Shown: positions 15,943-24,365, numbered from the stretch's first letter. The stretch: DNA of 64,000 nt from Hungatella hathewayi (GCA_025149285.1 CP102274.1:5172001-5236000), one strand, 5' to 3'. The notes: generated from the letters alone by a model not told the origin. Program-made: numbers and translations.

Positions 15943-15971
15943 AAAAAATCCGGGGGCCTCCGCCCCCGGAT
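15943..15971 (-). terminator. Terminator after the small hypothetical gene
   Basis: Nine-base arms ATCCGGGGG and CCCCCGGAT around CCTCCG. On the minus strand the stem runs into six Ts (15943-15948). It closes the ROK/acetyltransferase/hypothetical unit. Confidence 0.9.
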
Positions 15972-16002
15972 CAATCTCAATCCCTCTGATCTCCGTTGTC
16001 TC

Positions 16003-16323
16003 CTACACTCTTCTATATTCCAACGGAAGATCATATCCAAACGTTCTCTTTCCATTTACCTCAAACGTCTCCGAAACCTCCAGCACCTCGCTGTCAAACC
16101 GCTCTTCCAGTGTGAATTTCAGCACTGGCGAAAACATGCTGACGCTTTTGCCCACAAAGGCCCCATTCTCCTCATGATAGATGATCGGCGTGAATTTTTC
16201 CGAAATCCTGAGACTTTCAAATGCAGTCTCTTTCAGATTCTCGTATGTAAAACTCTCACAACCGGGCACTGTAAATAAATCACCAGGAAAGATCACAAAA
16301 GTTTCACACTCTGTGCTTTTCAC
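16003..16323 (-). CDS. Hypothetical protein of 106 residues
   Basis: Not recognised. The frame is open from 16395, but a GTG at 16321-16323 has AAAGG seven bases upstream and starts after the acetyltransferase stop, so it is preferred. The sequence looks like a compact beta-rich cytoplasmic domain (for example FGYDLPLEYRRV at the C-terminus and SVSMFSPVLKFTLEERF in the middle). No signal peptide, membrane segment or metal motif is visible. It is the last gene of the unit starting with the ROK regulator and is followed by a strong terminator, so it is probably translated with the acetyltransferase. A small ligand-binding beta-barrel is possible, but no family can be named. Confidence 0.6.
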   Translation of the reverse strand: MKSTECETFVIFPGDLFTVPGCESFTYENLKETAFESLRISEKFTPIIYHEENGAFVGKSVSMFSPVLKFTLEERFDSEVLEVSETFEVNGKRTFGYDLPLEYRRV

Positions 16324-16372
16324 ACGGTACTGCCTTTCCCGTTCCGTCCCTGTCCTCTGGCAGCAGCCTGTT

Positions 16373-16984
16373 CTATTTATAATCGTCCACGTCAAACTCC
16401 CGGTCTTTGAAATAATACTTCCGGTCTTCCTCCGTGATGTAGCGGATCACACGGCAAGGATTGCCCACTGCGATCGCATTGTCCGGGATATCCTTTGTCA
16501 CAACGCTGCCGGATCCAATCACAACGTTATTACCGATATGAACACCCGGATTAATGACGGTATTTCCTCCCACCCAGACATTATCCCCGATGGTGACTCC
16601 GATGCCATACTCATATCCACTGTTTCTCGAATCGGGATGGACCGGATGACCTGCCGTGTAAACCGCCACATTCGGGGCAAACATTACATTTTCTCCGATT
16701 ACCACCTTCGCCACATCCAGGATCACACAGTTAAAATTGGCATAGAAATTATTGCCGGCCTCGATATTGGTTCCATAGTCACAGCGAAACGGCGTTTCCA
16801 CAAAGATTGTTTCTCCTGTTTTTCCAAAAATCTCACGGATTAAAGCATCCTTCTCTTTCTCCGCCTCCGGCGGGAGATTATTATAACGGTAAACCCGTTT
16901 TCTGCTCTCCTTACGCTCTTCCTCAAGTCCGTCCAGCCATGCCTTATATGGCAGCTCGCTCAGCATCCGTTCTCTCTGATTCAT
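16373..16984 (-). CDS. Sugar O-acetyltransferase, LbH hexapeptide-repeat family
   Basis: A 203-residue acetyl-CoA-dependent sugar acetyltransferase of the maltose/galactoside acetyltransferase type. It has the N-terminal cap (MLSELPYKAWLDGLEEERKESRKRVYRYNNL) and left-handed beta-helix repeats such as VIGENVMFAPNVAVYTAGHPVHPDSR, which contains the catalytic His of the AGHP motif, and VGGNTVINPGVHIGNNVVIGSGSVVTKDIPDNAIAVGNPCRVIR. The ATG at 16984 follows GAGGAGG at eight bases; an earlier in-frame start at 17002 is less well placed. It directly follows the ROK regulator and probably detoxifies or modifies a sugar under its control. Confidence 0.92.
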   Translation of the reverse strand: MNQRERMLSELPYKAWLDGLEEERKESRKRVYRYNNLPPEAEKEKDALIREIFGKTGETIFVETPFRCDYGTNIEAGNNFYANFNCVILDVAKVVIGENVMFAPNVAVYTAGHPVHPDSRNSGYEYGIGVTIGDNVWVGGNTVINPGVHIGNNVVIGSGSVVTKDIPDNAIAVGNPCRVIRYITEEDRKYYFKDREFDVDDYK

Positions 16985-17005
16985 GGTTTTATTCCTCCTC
17001 ATCTT

Positions 17006-18001
17006 TCATTCCATTTCTTCCCACAGCGCTTCCAGCGCCAGTCTCTTCATTCCCTCTTCATAATCGTGTTCCAGATTCTCTTCAAAAACCAGATTCATAT
17101 GAAATTTTCCCTCCAGAAGTCTCTCACTGTAAGTCCTCAACTGTTCCTGCAGCTCCTCTGTAAAAAAATCTCCATAATATATTAACGTTTCCGGTGCCGT
17201 CGTAAAGCCGTAGACTGCTGTCAGCAGCTTTAGATTCTCCAGAACCTCCTCTGCACTCCCATAATCGAGACTGTCCCACGAAACCGGTACCGGCAGGCCC
17301 GCAAGCTCTCCGGCACAGTGCGAGGTCCCATAATAAATCTTTCCCTGTATCACAAGTCCGGCTCCCGGCGGGTAAATTCTCGGTAGGTAGATTCCCGCTA
17401 CCGTGGCTCTTTCCATCTCATCATCGCGGCAGGCCCCGTATGTCATGGCATTAATATCGTTCTCAAAGATGACCGGAAGATGGTAGCGTTCCTTATAATG
17501 AGCCATAAAATCTGGTCCGATGAGCGCCTCATAATCATGAATCGTCACCACATCATTCACGACCTCCCCCGGAAGCCCAAAGGCCAGCAGGCCGGTCTCC
17601 GGGAAACGCCCGATCACATCATCGAGAACGGATTCAAAGCTTTCTACCCGTATTTCGTCAAAATACTCCTCTTTGCGCCATACACATTCACCGGTCAGAT
17701 TGACTACAGCAAGGTGCATCAGATTTCTGCCCTCACTCTGATGGCCGTACAGCAGCACCGCATAACGGTAATCCGGCCGGTATTGATACAGCGCGCTGGG
17801 GCGTCCTCCCCCCGAAGGGGCCATTCCCGACTGCACTGCCTCGCCGGTCTTTAAAAAATCTTCCAGCAGACTGTTAATAGTCACTACGCTCAGCCCGGTC
17901 CGGTCCGCCAGCTCGGGTTTGGTCGCTTCCCCGCACTGCCGCAGAACACGGCGAAGCTGCCGTTTATTCAGTTCCTTCATCAGCTTTGCATCCGCTCTCA
18001 T
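17006..18001 (-). CDS. ROK-family transcriptional regulator
   Basis: A 331-residue protein with an N-terminal winged helix (about 10-60; LRRVLRQCGEATKPELADRTGLSVVTINSLLEDFLKTGEAV) and a ROK sugar-kinase-like domain. The kinase domain keeps FENDINAMTYGACR and the GELAGLPV region. It lacks the usual phosphate-binding GxxxTxxG sequence and the cysteine zinc motif, so it is probably a sugar-sensing regulator without kinase activity. AGAGGAGA precedes the ATG. It heads the unit with the acetyltransferase. The repeated motif at 18034-18056 in its own promoter is a plausible operator. Confidence 0.88.
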   Translation of the reverse strand: MRADAKLMKELNKRQLRRVLRQCGEATKPELADRTGLSVVTINSLLEDFLKTGEAVQSGMAPSGGGRPSALYQYRPDYRYAVLLYGHQSEGRNLMHLAVVNLTGECVWRKEEYFDEIRVESFESVLDDVIGRFPETGLLAFGLPGEVVNDVVTIHDYEALIGPDFMAHYKERYHLPVIFENDINAMTYGACRDDEMERATVAGIYLPRIYPPGAGLVIQGKIYYGTSHCAGELAGLPVPVSWDSLDYGSAEEVLENLKLLTAVYGFTTAPETLIYYGDFFTEELQEQLRTYSERLLEGKFHMNLVFEENLEHDYEEGMKRLALEALWEEME

Positions 18002-18033
18002 ACATGTCTCCTCTCAGGATAGTTCAAATAAGC

Positions 18034-18056
18034 ACTTTATAAATATACTTTATAAA
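18034..18056 (-). promoter_or_regulatory. Candidate ROK operator, two direct copies
   Basis: The ten-mer ACTTTATAAA occurs at 18034-18043 and again at 18047-18056 (period 13), with a weaker third copy (ACTTTCTTTATTAA) right after. It lies about 40 bases upstream of the ROK gene. A/T-rich TTTATAAA-type boxes are common among XylR/NagC-type ROK repressors. The link is an inference. Confidence 0.45.
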
Positions 18057-18290
18057 CTTTCTTTATTAAGTTATCACAGAAAAAGAAATCTGTCAATGAA
18101 ATTCTGTCCATTCAGACTCCTTTTTTGTGTCTAACCGTTCCCCTTCACCGGATGTACGAAAATCCGGTTCCCTCTTTTCCATCTGTGGCTGTCAATCTGC
18201 AGAACTTTGTTGTATAATCTATATAAATTACTCTAAATAAATGAATCTCTATCATTTCAGTCCGTTTCATCGGACCCGGAGGTGACTGCC

Positions 18291-18668
18291 ATGTGGTTCT
18301 GGTTATTTATGTTTTGCTGCAATCTGCTTATCCCATGCACAATGATTGTATTCGGATGGATCATGCGGGAACATCCGCCCAAAGATATCAACAGCAGCTT
18401 CGGATACCGCACCCGGATGTCCATGCTGAATGAGGACACCTGGAAATTTGCTCATAAAACCTGCGGAACCTTATGGCGGAAAACTGGCTGGATTACGCTC
18501 TTCCCCTCCGCCCTTGTCCAGTTTCCGTTTCTCCACAGCAGTGATGACACCATTGGCACGGTTGGGCTCATTCTGTGCCTCCTTCAGTGCGCGGTGCTGA
18601 TCGGTTCCATCTTCCCTGTTGAAAGAGCACTGAAGCGGACCTTCCATCCGGACGGGACAAGGAAATAA
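18291..18668 (+). CDS. SdpI-family membrane protein
   Basis: A 125-residue membrane protein of the SdpI/YhfL family. Residues 1-27 form a membrane segment, followed by the family signature FGYRTRMSMLNEDTWKFAHKTCGTLW (about 41-66) and two more hydrophobic segments. In Bacillus subtilis, SdpI gives immunity to the SdpC toxin and binds the repressor SdpR; most family members have no known role. The ATG at 18291 follows GGAGG at eight bases, while an in-frame GTG at 18282 overlaps that site. No sdpC or sdpR gene is nearby, so an immunity role is not supported here. Confidence 0.85.
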   Translation: MWFWLFMFCCNLLIPCTMIVFGWIMREHPPKDINSSFGYRTRMSMLNEDTWKFAHKTCGTLWRKTGWITLFPSALVQFPFLHSSDDTIGTVGLILCLLQCAVLIGSIFPVERALKRTFHPDGTRK

Positions 18669-18677
18669 TCACCGTCG

Positions 18678-19613
18678 TCATTCATGCAGCCGTTTAATAA
18701 TCTTAAATATAATCGTTCCCTCCATCACAAGCGGCTGGGAGTGGGCAAAAAACACAATTCCGTCAGCCGGTGAAAGAATCCTGCTGATCACTTCGCCTTC
18801 ATAGGGATCGATGATCTCCGCCAGAACATCTCCCCGCGCCGCCTCTTCGCCGGGCCGGAAAAACGGTTTATAGATTCCTGCCCGGTCGGTCCTGACGCTG
18901 GCCAAATCCCCTTCTTCAATCACAGTAGCGATATAACCGCTGTGACTCTGGTAACGCACCATCCCCATCCTGGTCAGAAAACGCAGCACCGCGGCCACCG
19001 CCCGTTTTGCTGATTCTTCATCAATCTTGTCGGTAGCGCTTGAATACACGGAAAACGCATTGGTCTGATTCATCTGCCAGTTATAGTTCAATGTCGTCGT
19101 ATCAAACGGACTCACCTTCCTTACCACCACATAAGGCAGACCGAACAGGTTTGCAAGGCTTGGGTTCTGGTAGCCCGTGTCCATCATCCGCACGTGCGGT
19201 ACAAAATCGCCGGGAATATAGAAACTCGTAAACTGAATCCCATAGTGATACTGCCTCGCCACATCAAAGACCCCCGCCGCGATCCGTTTCGTCGTCTCCC
19301 CGCCCGAATCTCCCGGATACATCCGGTTAATGTCCGTATCATCCGTCGGCCAGAACCGTTTACTGATATTCATGGAGGAAGGATTGACGGAGGGAATCAC
19401 CAGAATCTCATTATTTTTTACGATTGCGCCCCGCTCTTCCAGTTCCTTTAACTTTTTCACAAGCTGGGAACAGATATAGAGCTGCTGGATTTCATTGCCG
19501 CGGCAGGCGCCCACGATACAGGCCGATTGTTCGCCTTTTCCGAAATGATATCCATAGATATTCATATCCGCCCGGTATAAATTTTTCTGGGTGTAAATGA
19601 CTTCCTTTCTCAT
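18678..19613 (-). CDS. M14/aspartoacylase-family paralogue lacking zinc ligands
   Basis: A 311-residue member of the succinylglutamate desuccinylase/aspartoacylase (M14) family. It aligns along its length with the upstream gene (19610-20548) but has lost the active-site residues. The metal motif GIHGDE is here ACRGNE (Arg 38 for His), the second histidine region DIHAS is GIQFTS (Gln 127), and the catalytic Glu region VVVEMG is VVVRKV (Arg 165). The C-terminal half keeps the beta domain ending FFAHSQPLVMEGTIIFKII. It overlaps the upstream gene by four bases (ATGA), so the two are made together. It may be a regulatory or structural partner, or have another activity. Family membership is clear; loss of catalysis is inferred. 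Confidence 0.88.
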   Translation of the reverse strand: MRKEVIYTQKNLYRADMNIYGYHFGKGEQSACIVGACRGNEIQQLYICSQLVKKLKELEERGAIVKNNEILVIPSVNPSSMNISKRFWPTDDTDINRMYPGDSGGETTKRIAAGVFDVARQYHYGIQFTSFYIPGDFVPHVRMMDTGYQNPSLANLFGLPYVVVRKVSPFDTTTLNYNWQMNQTNAFSVYSSATDKIDEESAKRAVAAVLRFLTRMGMVRYQSHSGYIATVIEEGDLASVRTDRAGIYKPFFRPGEEAARGDVLAEIIDPYEGEVISRILSPADGIVFFAHSQPLVMEGTIIFKIIKRLHE

Positions 19614-20548
19614 TCTTCCTCACCTCCCAGTACACGGGCGATCAGAGAGCCGCCGGAAACCACGGGGTATTCCCGGAGCGTAAAGACCATACCTGATACC
19701 GGAGACGTTACTGTCTCAAGCACCGTTCCATCAAGAGGATTTAAAATCTCTCCGATCCGTTCTCCTGCCCTCACCGTCCCCTGATGCTCTGCCGATGGAA
19801 TGAAGATTCCCGGTGTGTTGGCATGGACAAGACCGATTGTCCTGTGGTCCGATGTCAGCGGTTCCTTCGGTACAATTGTCCTGCCGTCCCAGATTCCCAG
19901 CTGTTTCATCAGGCACAGGATTCCCTCTGTCAGCCGAAGTCCGTAACTTCTGGTAATCCTCATTCCCACGCCCATTTCCACCACCACCGTTGGCACACCG
20001 CCGGCATTTAAGCCGTGAGCCAGTGTGGATTCCAGTACGGTAGCCGCCCCGTGAACCCAGATAAAGTCCGTATTCAGCAGCTTTGCATAGGGAAGAAGCC
20101 GTTCCGCTGTCCCCTCACTCATGCGCACCTGCAGGATTTCACGAAGAAAGATGTTGCTGGCATGAATGTCCACACAGAAATCCGCCCCCGCAATATCCCC
20201 CATAATCTGTCCGGCCATATGCTCCGTCACCGCGCCCTCGTCACTCCCCGGAAAGATCCGGTTCATATCGATGTCAAATCCGGGGACGCCTCTGGTGATG
20301 GAATCCACCCCCAGCGGATTCATGGCCGGATAGATATCCACGATTCCCTTCACATGCTCCTTCTGCTCCTTAAGAACCCGGTTCAGCTCATAGCAGACAT
20401 ACTGCCCTTCCAGTTCATCCCCGTGTATGCCGGTCACGATACAGATTCTTTTTTCATTACCTGTCATCTGCTCCGGCTGTATTCTGTTTTTATAGATCGT
20501 AAGCCGCTCATCAATGGCGAGCCCTACGGATGCCACAGTCTCTATCAT
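19610..20548 (-). CDS. Succinylglutamate desuccinylase/aspartoacylase-family M14 hydrolase
   Basis: A 312-residue predicted zinc amidohydrolase that removes acyl groups from N-acyl amino acids or similar compounds. The zinc ligands are visible in GIHGDE (His 42, Glu 45) and DIHAS (His 129), and the catalytic glutamate in VVVEMG (Glu 191). The C-terminal beta domain (about 230-312) contains RAGERIGEILNPLDGTVLETVTSPVSG. The ATG at 20548 is chosen over an in-frame GTG at 20560 that touches the purine-rich ribosome site. It overlaps the degenerate paralogue by four bases. No transporter or amino-acid gene is adjacent, so the substrate is unknown. Confidence 0.9.
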   Translation of the reverse strand: MIETVASVGLAIDERLTIYKNRIQPEQMTGNEKRICIVTGIHGDELEGQYVCYELNRVLKEQKEHVKGIVDIYPAMNPLGVDSITRGVPGFDIDMNRIFPGSDEGAVTEHMAGQIMGDIAGADFCVDIHASNIFLREILQVRMSEGTAERLLPYAKLLNTDFIWVHGAATVLESTLAHGLNAGGVPTVVVEMGVGMRITRSYGLRLTEGILCLMKQLGIWDGRTIVPKEPLTSDHRTIGLVHANTPGIFIPSAEHQGTVRAGERIGEILNPLDGTVLETVTSPVSGMVFTLREYPVVSGGSLIARVLGGEEE

Positions 20549-20656
20549 TTGTCCTATCACCCTTTTCGGAAGCCGCTTGTCTCATTCGAATTCCTGTTAA
20601 GAATACCGCAGTACCCGAAAAAGGTCAAGCAAAAGGAGGAGAAACGGCAACCGGCT

Positions 20657-21736
20657 TCAGCAGACCTGATGCCTTGAAAAGATGGATTTAGAGCCCCAGA
20701 TCCCCGCTGCAGCCGCCACTGCCGCAATGACTCCGACCATGACCGTAAGAGGAATCATAAGCCCCGCCGCCGGAATGCCGCCCGCCGTCATGACCCCGGA
20801 AATACTGATGCTGTTGGCCGGGAACAGTATCAGTATGCGCCTTGCCGCCTCGCTCCCGGGATTGATAAACATGGGCGCCAGATAGGTGACAGCCGCCAGG
20901 ATAATGGATACAAAGGAGGTCGGGCAGAGAACCGAGAACAGCAGGGTAAGCCCGGTCACTGTAATGGTCGACATCATAGCCAGAAACGCTGTCATAAGCG
21001 CTGCCTCACAGCATTTAAGCGGCTGCCGGATTCTTGAAAATACCATCATCTCACTCAGCTGAATATCCGTATCCCAGCCCGCCAGCCCCCGCCCGGCACA
21101 GAACATCATAAATCCGATGAGCAGAATCACAGCTTCCATCGTGATACTGAAACAGAATGCGGAGAAAACCTTTGCCAGCACACACCGCCTTTTACCATAC
21201 CGGGAGGTCAGAATCAACGCATCCATCCCGCTGGTATATTCATCTGAAAATACAGGCGAGACGATAATTACCACCAGGATTCCGGACATCAGGACAAGAT
21301 ACATCATACTGTAAAGAAACGATTCCCACCGGCTGGACATGCCGAGCACCGGCGGTTCATCAAATTCCGGAAATACCTCCTGAACCGTTTTGCCGTTCCA
21401 CGTTCCATCCCGCTCCGCAAACAGATTCGCAACCGGATAGTACGTGTTGTTGGATACGTCCCCCGTCGTCATCCCGTCTGTCCTCGGAAATGCAGCCAGA
21501 ATCTCCTGCACCTTCTCATCGGTCAGAGGCCCGGCAAACCGGTTTGTAATCTCTGTATTGTACGCTTCGGCCTCCGCGCCGAAAAGCTGTTCCCCATCCT
21601 GTGTCACCGCCCACTCATTTCCGAAGATCCAGGACCAGAGCATGGTGGCATACAGGATCGCAAAGATTCCTATTGCAATCAATACGAGCTTCTTTTTAAT
21701 TAATTTTGAAAATTCGAATTTTATTAATCGTTTCAT
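20657..21736 (-). CDS. ABC-2-type transporter permease
   Basis: A 359-residue ABC-2-like membrane protein. It starts MKRLIKFEFSKLIKKKLVLIAIGIFAILYATMLW, the usual N-terminal basic end and first helix. A large extracellular segment follows (about 35-140), then several hydrophobic segments, with VIIVSPVFSDEYTSGMDALILTSRYGKRRCVLAKVFSA as the typical ABC-2 coupling region. Its start overlaps the stop of the ATPase gene by one base (TGATG), showing coupling. It forms the export channel of the operon led by the ECF sigma factor. The substrate is unknown; antimicrobial peptide or envelope-stress export is common for such sets. Confidence 0.88.
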   Translation of the reverse strand: MKRLIKFEFSKLIKKKLVLIAIGIFAILYATMLWSWIFGNEWAVTQDGEQLFGAEAEAYNTEITNRFAGPLTDEKVQEILAAFPRTDGMTTGDVSNNTYYPVANLFAERDGTWNGKTVQEVFPEFDEPPVLGMSSRWESFLYSMMYLVLMSGILVVIIVSPVFSDEYTSGMDALILTSRYGKRRCVLAKVFSAFCFSITMEAVILLIGFMMFCAGRGLAGWDTDIQLSEMMVFSRIRQPLKCCEAALMTAFLAMMSTITVTGLTLLFSVLCPTSFVSIILAAVTYLAPMFINPGSEAARRILILFPANSISISGVMTAGGIPAAGLMIPLTVMVGVIAAVAAAAGIWGSKSIFSRHQVC

Positions 21737-22605
21737 CAGTCATTCTCCTCCTCAAAGTAGTACAGGTATAAGTCCTCCAGAACCGGTTTCACCGGAACGG
21801 CATTTCCGGCCGGACGTTTCTCTGAGATGACCCGCAGAACCGAATACTCACCGTCATTTCTCAGATTTCCAATGGTGTATTTCTCATTCCAGTGTTCCGC
21901 CTCACCGGCCGGAACCCTGCACTCCCAGACGTATCCCGTGATTTCCTTCGTCACCGCCTCCGGTTTTCCCTGATGGATCAGTTTTCCCGATTTCATGACA
22001 AGAATCTCATTGGCAATGTATTCGATATCAGATACAATGTGGGTGGACAGCAGTACAATCTTATCCTTGGAAAACGAACTGATCAGGTTCCGGAACCGCA
22101 CCCGCTCCTTGGGGTCCAGCCCTGCGGTCGGCTCATCGAGAACCAGAACCTCCGGATCGTTTAACATGGCCTGTGCGATCCCCAGCCTCTGCTTCATACC
22201 GCCGGAAAAAGTCTTGATCTTCTTGTTTTTCACCTCAGACAGCCCCACCAGTTCTAAAAGTTCCCCCGTTCTTGCCGCGGCAGCACTCTTTCCCAGCCCC
22301 TTTAAAGCCGCCATGTACATCATAAATTTATCCGCCGTAAATTCCGGATAATAGCCAAACTGCTGCGGCAGATACCCCAGCACCATCCGGTAGGCATCCC
22401 CCTGTTCCGAGATTGGCCGTCCGTCATAGAAGACTTCCCCGGAAGTCGGTCTTAAGATATCACAGATCATGCGCATCAGCGTGGTCTTCCCCGCCCCGTT
22501 GGCTCCCAGAAGCCCGTACACCCCCGCTTTCATGGTAAAATCCATACGATCCACTGCAATTTTTGATCCGTACTGTTTTGTCAGTCTGTCTACACGCAGT
22601 TCCAT
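21736..22605 (-). CDS. ABC transporter ATP-binding protein
   Basis: A 289-residue ATPase of the ABC-2 exporter group. It shows Walker A GANGAGKTT (about 34-42), the Q-loop LPQQFGYYPEFTA, the signature FSGGMKQRLGIA, Walker B VLVLDEPTAGLD and the switch histidine STHIV. The C-terminal 60 residues are an extra domain seen in this exporter subfamily. It overlaps the upstream membrane-protein gene by 16 bases and the permease gene by one base. It energises the permease encoded at 20657-21736. Confidence 0.95.
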   Translation of the reverse strand: MELRVDRLTKQYGSKIAVDRMDFTMKAGVYGLLGANGAGKTTLMRMICDILRPTSGEVFYDGRPISEQGDAYRMVLGYLPQQFGYYPEFTADKFMMYMAALKGLGKSAAAARTGELLELVGLSEVKNKKIKTFSGGMKQRLGIAQAMLNDPEVLVLDEPTAGLDPKERVRFRNLISSFSKDKIVLLSTHIVSDIEYIANEILVMKSGKLIHQGKPEAVTKEITGYVWECRVPAGEAEHWNEKYTIGNLRNDGEYSVLRVISEKRPAGNAVPVKPVLEDLYLYYFEEEND

Positions 22606-23369
22606 ACGACTGTCTCCTCTCTGTCCATCTGTTTTAATACCCCGTATCCGCTCACCAGCAGAAGAACGAATCCCGCGGTTCCGATTGCCGCTGCCGCCCC
22701 CGAAGATACTGCAGACGGCAGATCCGGAAGATACTGCTTAAGCATAAGCATTCCTCCCGCCATACAGATCCCCGCCGCAGTCAGAACATACCCGCTGCAG
22801 TGACGCTTCAGCACGCGAAACAGCCACAGATAAACCGCATTGGACAGTAAGAACGGCACCAGAACAGCCAGAACAGCCCCTGAAAGGCCGCTTCCCCTGT
22901 TTCCCACAGCCGCCATCAGAAAAATCAGGAACACTCCGTCCACGATTCCCATGACCGCCATTTTTGCAGCCATCAGCTTTCTTAAATGAAAGCAGCAGCT
23001 CTGTTCCAGCTCCCACATTCCAAGGCTGAAGCTCTTTGTCAGTTCCGGCACACAGATCACTCCCAGAAACGGAATCATGGCCGATACATTCCAGAGATAC
23101 CACTCCTCGTTCTGCCCGTTCGAGATTCCAATAGCCAGAAGCAGAAAAACCGCCTGTAACATCCACACCGACGGCGCGATAAACTGCGCCAGCCGCCACA
23201 TATGGCGCCACATGCTCCGATCCGGCGCCAAACGTTTTTTATCCGCCTCTTCCTTTAAGAGAACCCACAGCTTCTGTTCCTGAAGTGCCGTCATATCCGG
23301 CGCTTCATACTGTCTCATCATACTTCTCAACCGTTTCTCCTCTTCGGAAGCTTCAAATTTCTCTTTCAT
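22590..23369 (-). CDS. Six-helix membrane protein with N-terminal cytoplasmic tail, possible anti-sigma factor
   Basis: A 259-residue protein not assigned to a named family. The first 70 residues are charged and probably cytoplasmic (EEKRLRSMMRQYEAPDMTALQEQKLWVLLKEEADKKRL), and the rest holds about six membrane segments. It overlaps the stop of the sigma factor gene by four bases and the ATPase gene by 16. This position and topology are typical of ECF-linked anti-sigma or accessory membrane proteins that couple envelope signals to the sigma factor. The anti-sigma role is inferred; it could instead be a second exporter subunit. Confidence 0.75.
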   Translation of the reverse strand: MKEKFEASEEEKRLRSMMRQYEAPDMTALQEQKLWVLLKEEADKKRLAPDRSMWRHMWRLAQFIAPSVWMLQAVFLLLAIGISNGQNEEWYLWNVSAMIPFLGVICVPELTKSFSLGMWELEQSCCFHLRKLMAAKMAVMGIVDGVFLIFLMAAVGNRGSGLSGAVLAVLVPFLLSNAVYLWLFRVLKRHCSGYVLTAAGICMAGGMLMLKQYLPDLPSAVSSGAAAAIGTAGFVLLLVSGYGVLKQMDREETVVWNCV

Positions 23370-23899
23370 ATCCGCAGATCACCTTCCTTTCCCAGGAACT
23401 GCTTCATCTTTTCCATTCCCTGCCTTAATCTGGATTTCACTGTGGGGATCCCCACTCCTACGACTGCAGCGATCTCTTTAAACTTCATGTCGTAGTAGAA
23501 TCTCAGGATGATCACATCCTTCTGCATCTCGGGCAGCCGGTCTAAAGCGGCCTGTATACTGTTTCTCATCTCCGCACGGCGGTATCCTTCTTCTTCCCTC
23601 TGTTCCCCATCCAGAGCTCCCGTTTCCATGGTTACGTGCTTCCTGCTGCGAAAGTAGTCATTGCACACATTTCGTGCAATTCCAAATATCCAGGCACGAA
23701 AGTGATCGCGTTCCGCATAACCGTCCAGAAACCGGATCACATGGAGGAATGTATCCTGGGTGCAGTCAAAGGCGCTCTCCGCATCTCCTGTTTTATAAAA
23801 GCAGAAATGGTAAATCTCCTGATAGTACTTCTTCGCCAGTGGTTCAAACAGTTCCTTTTCTCCCTGCTTAATCCTCCTGACCATCTCTTTCTCATTCAC
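23366..23899 (-). CDS. ECF-type RNA polymerase sigma factor
   Basis: A 177-residue sigma-70 family factor with region 2 (about 15-85; YQEIYHFCFYKTGDAESAFDCTQDTFLHVIRFLDGYAERDHFRAWIFGIARNVCNDYFR) and region 4 (about 120-168; LDRLPEMQKDVIILRFYYDMKFKEIAAVVGVGIPTVKSRLRQGMEKMKQ). It lacks region 3, as ECF factors do. It heads the four-gene operon with the membrane protein and ABC-2 exporter and probably controls its own operon. The upstream region 23950-23990 has TATATTATAT-type sequence that could be its promoter. Confidence 0.92.
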   Translation of the reverse strand: MNEKEMVRRIKQGEKELFEPLAKKYYQEIYHFCFYKTGDAESAFDCTQDTFLHVIRFLDGYAERDHFRAWIFGIARNVCNDYFRSRKHVTMETGALDGEQREEEGYRRAEMRNSIQAALDRLPEMQKDVIILRFYYDMKFKEIAAVVGVGIPTVKSRLRQGMEKMKQFLGKEGDLRI

Positions 23900-24000
23900 T
23901 CCCTGTCACCGCCTCCCTTCTGCTCTCTGTCCGGCCGCTTCCGGCAGTGTTTTAATTACATATAATATAACGGGGAAAACTTAAGAAAAGATTTATAAAA

Positions 24001-24052
24001 ATAAAAAGTTTAAGGTGAAAACGCCATAACATTTTCACCTTAAACTTTTTAT
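24001..24052. repeat. Perfect 21-bp A/T-rich inverted repeat
   Basis: Arms 24001-24021 and 24032-24052 are exactly complementary around the loop CGCCATAACA. The arm core is GTTTAAGGTGAAAA, with five As outside, so the hairpin ends in five Ts on either strand and can terminate in both directions. It overlaps the end of the decayed methyltransferase and lies upstream of the ECF operon. Confidence 0.75.
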
Positions 24053-24363
24053 CAGCAATGAAACACCGCCTGGTTTTAAGCAGGCCTCCGTCTTCTGAAA
24101 CAGTGGATTCATATCCTCAAACCATGTAATCGCCTCGATTGTAAACATGATAAAATCGAAGCTGTTGTGATACATTTCATCAATATCCAGAATAATGCAC
24201 GCGACAAACTGCATGAGAGACAGGATCTCCCGCCCGTTATTACAGCAAAACTGTGCGGCTTTCTTGCCTTTAAAATCCATGGAACGCAGTTCCTCAGCCA
24301 TATCGTTACAAAAACCGGGAGTTCTTGGTTCCTCAGACGCTTATCATTCTCTATATGATCCAT
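24035..24363 (-). pseudogene. Remnant of a class I SAM-dependent methyltransferase
   Basis: Two frames together resemble a short methyltransferase. The start in one frame is MDHIENDKRLRNQELPVF (from 24363), and the body in another frame runs MDFKGKKAAQFCCNNGREILSL then SFDFIMFTIEAITWFEDMNPLF and ACLKPGGVSLL. CNNGREILSL matches the SAM-binding glycine loop (usual form C-x-x-G-x-E), and LKPGG is the late family motif. The frame change near 24290 and the missing stretch between the SAM loop and the DFIM segment (about 60-100 residues shorter than expected) indicate decay. The adjacent 21-bp inverted repeat marks the 3' end. It is unlikely to make an active enzyme. Confidence 0.7.
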
Positions 24364-24365
24364 TT

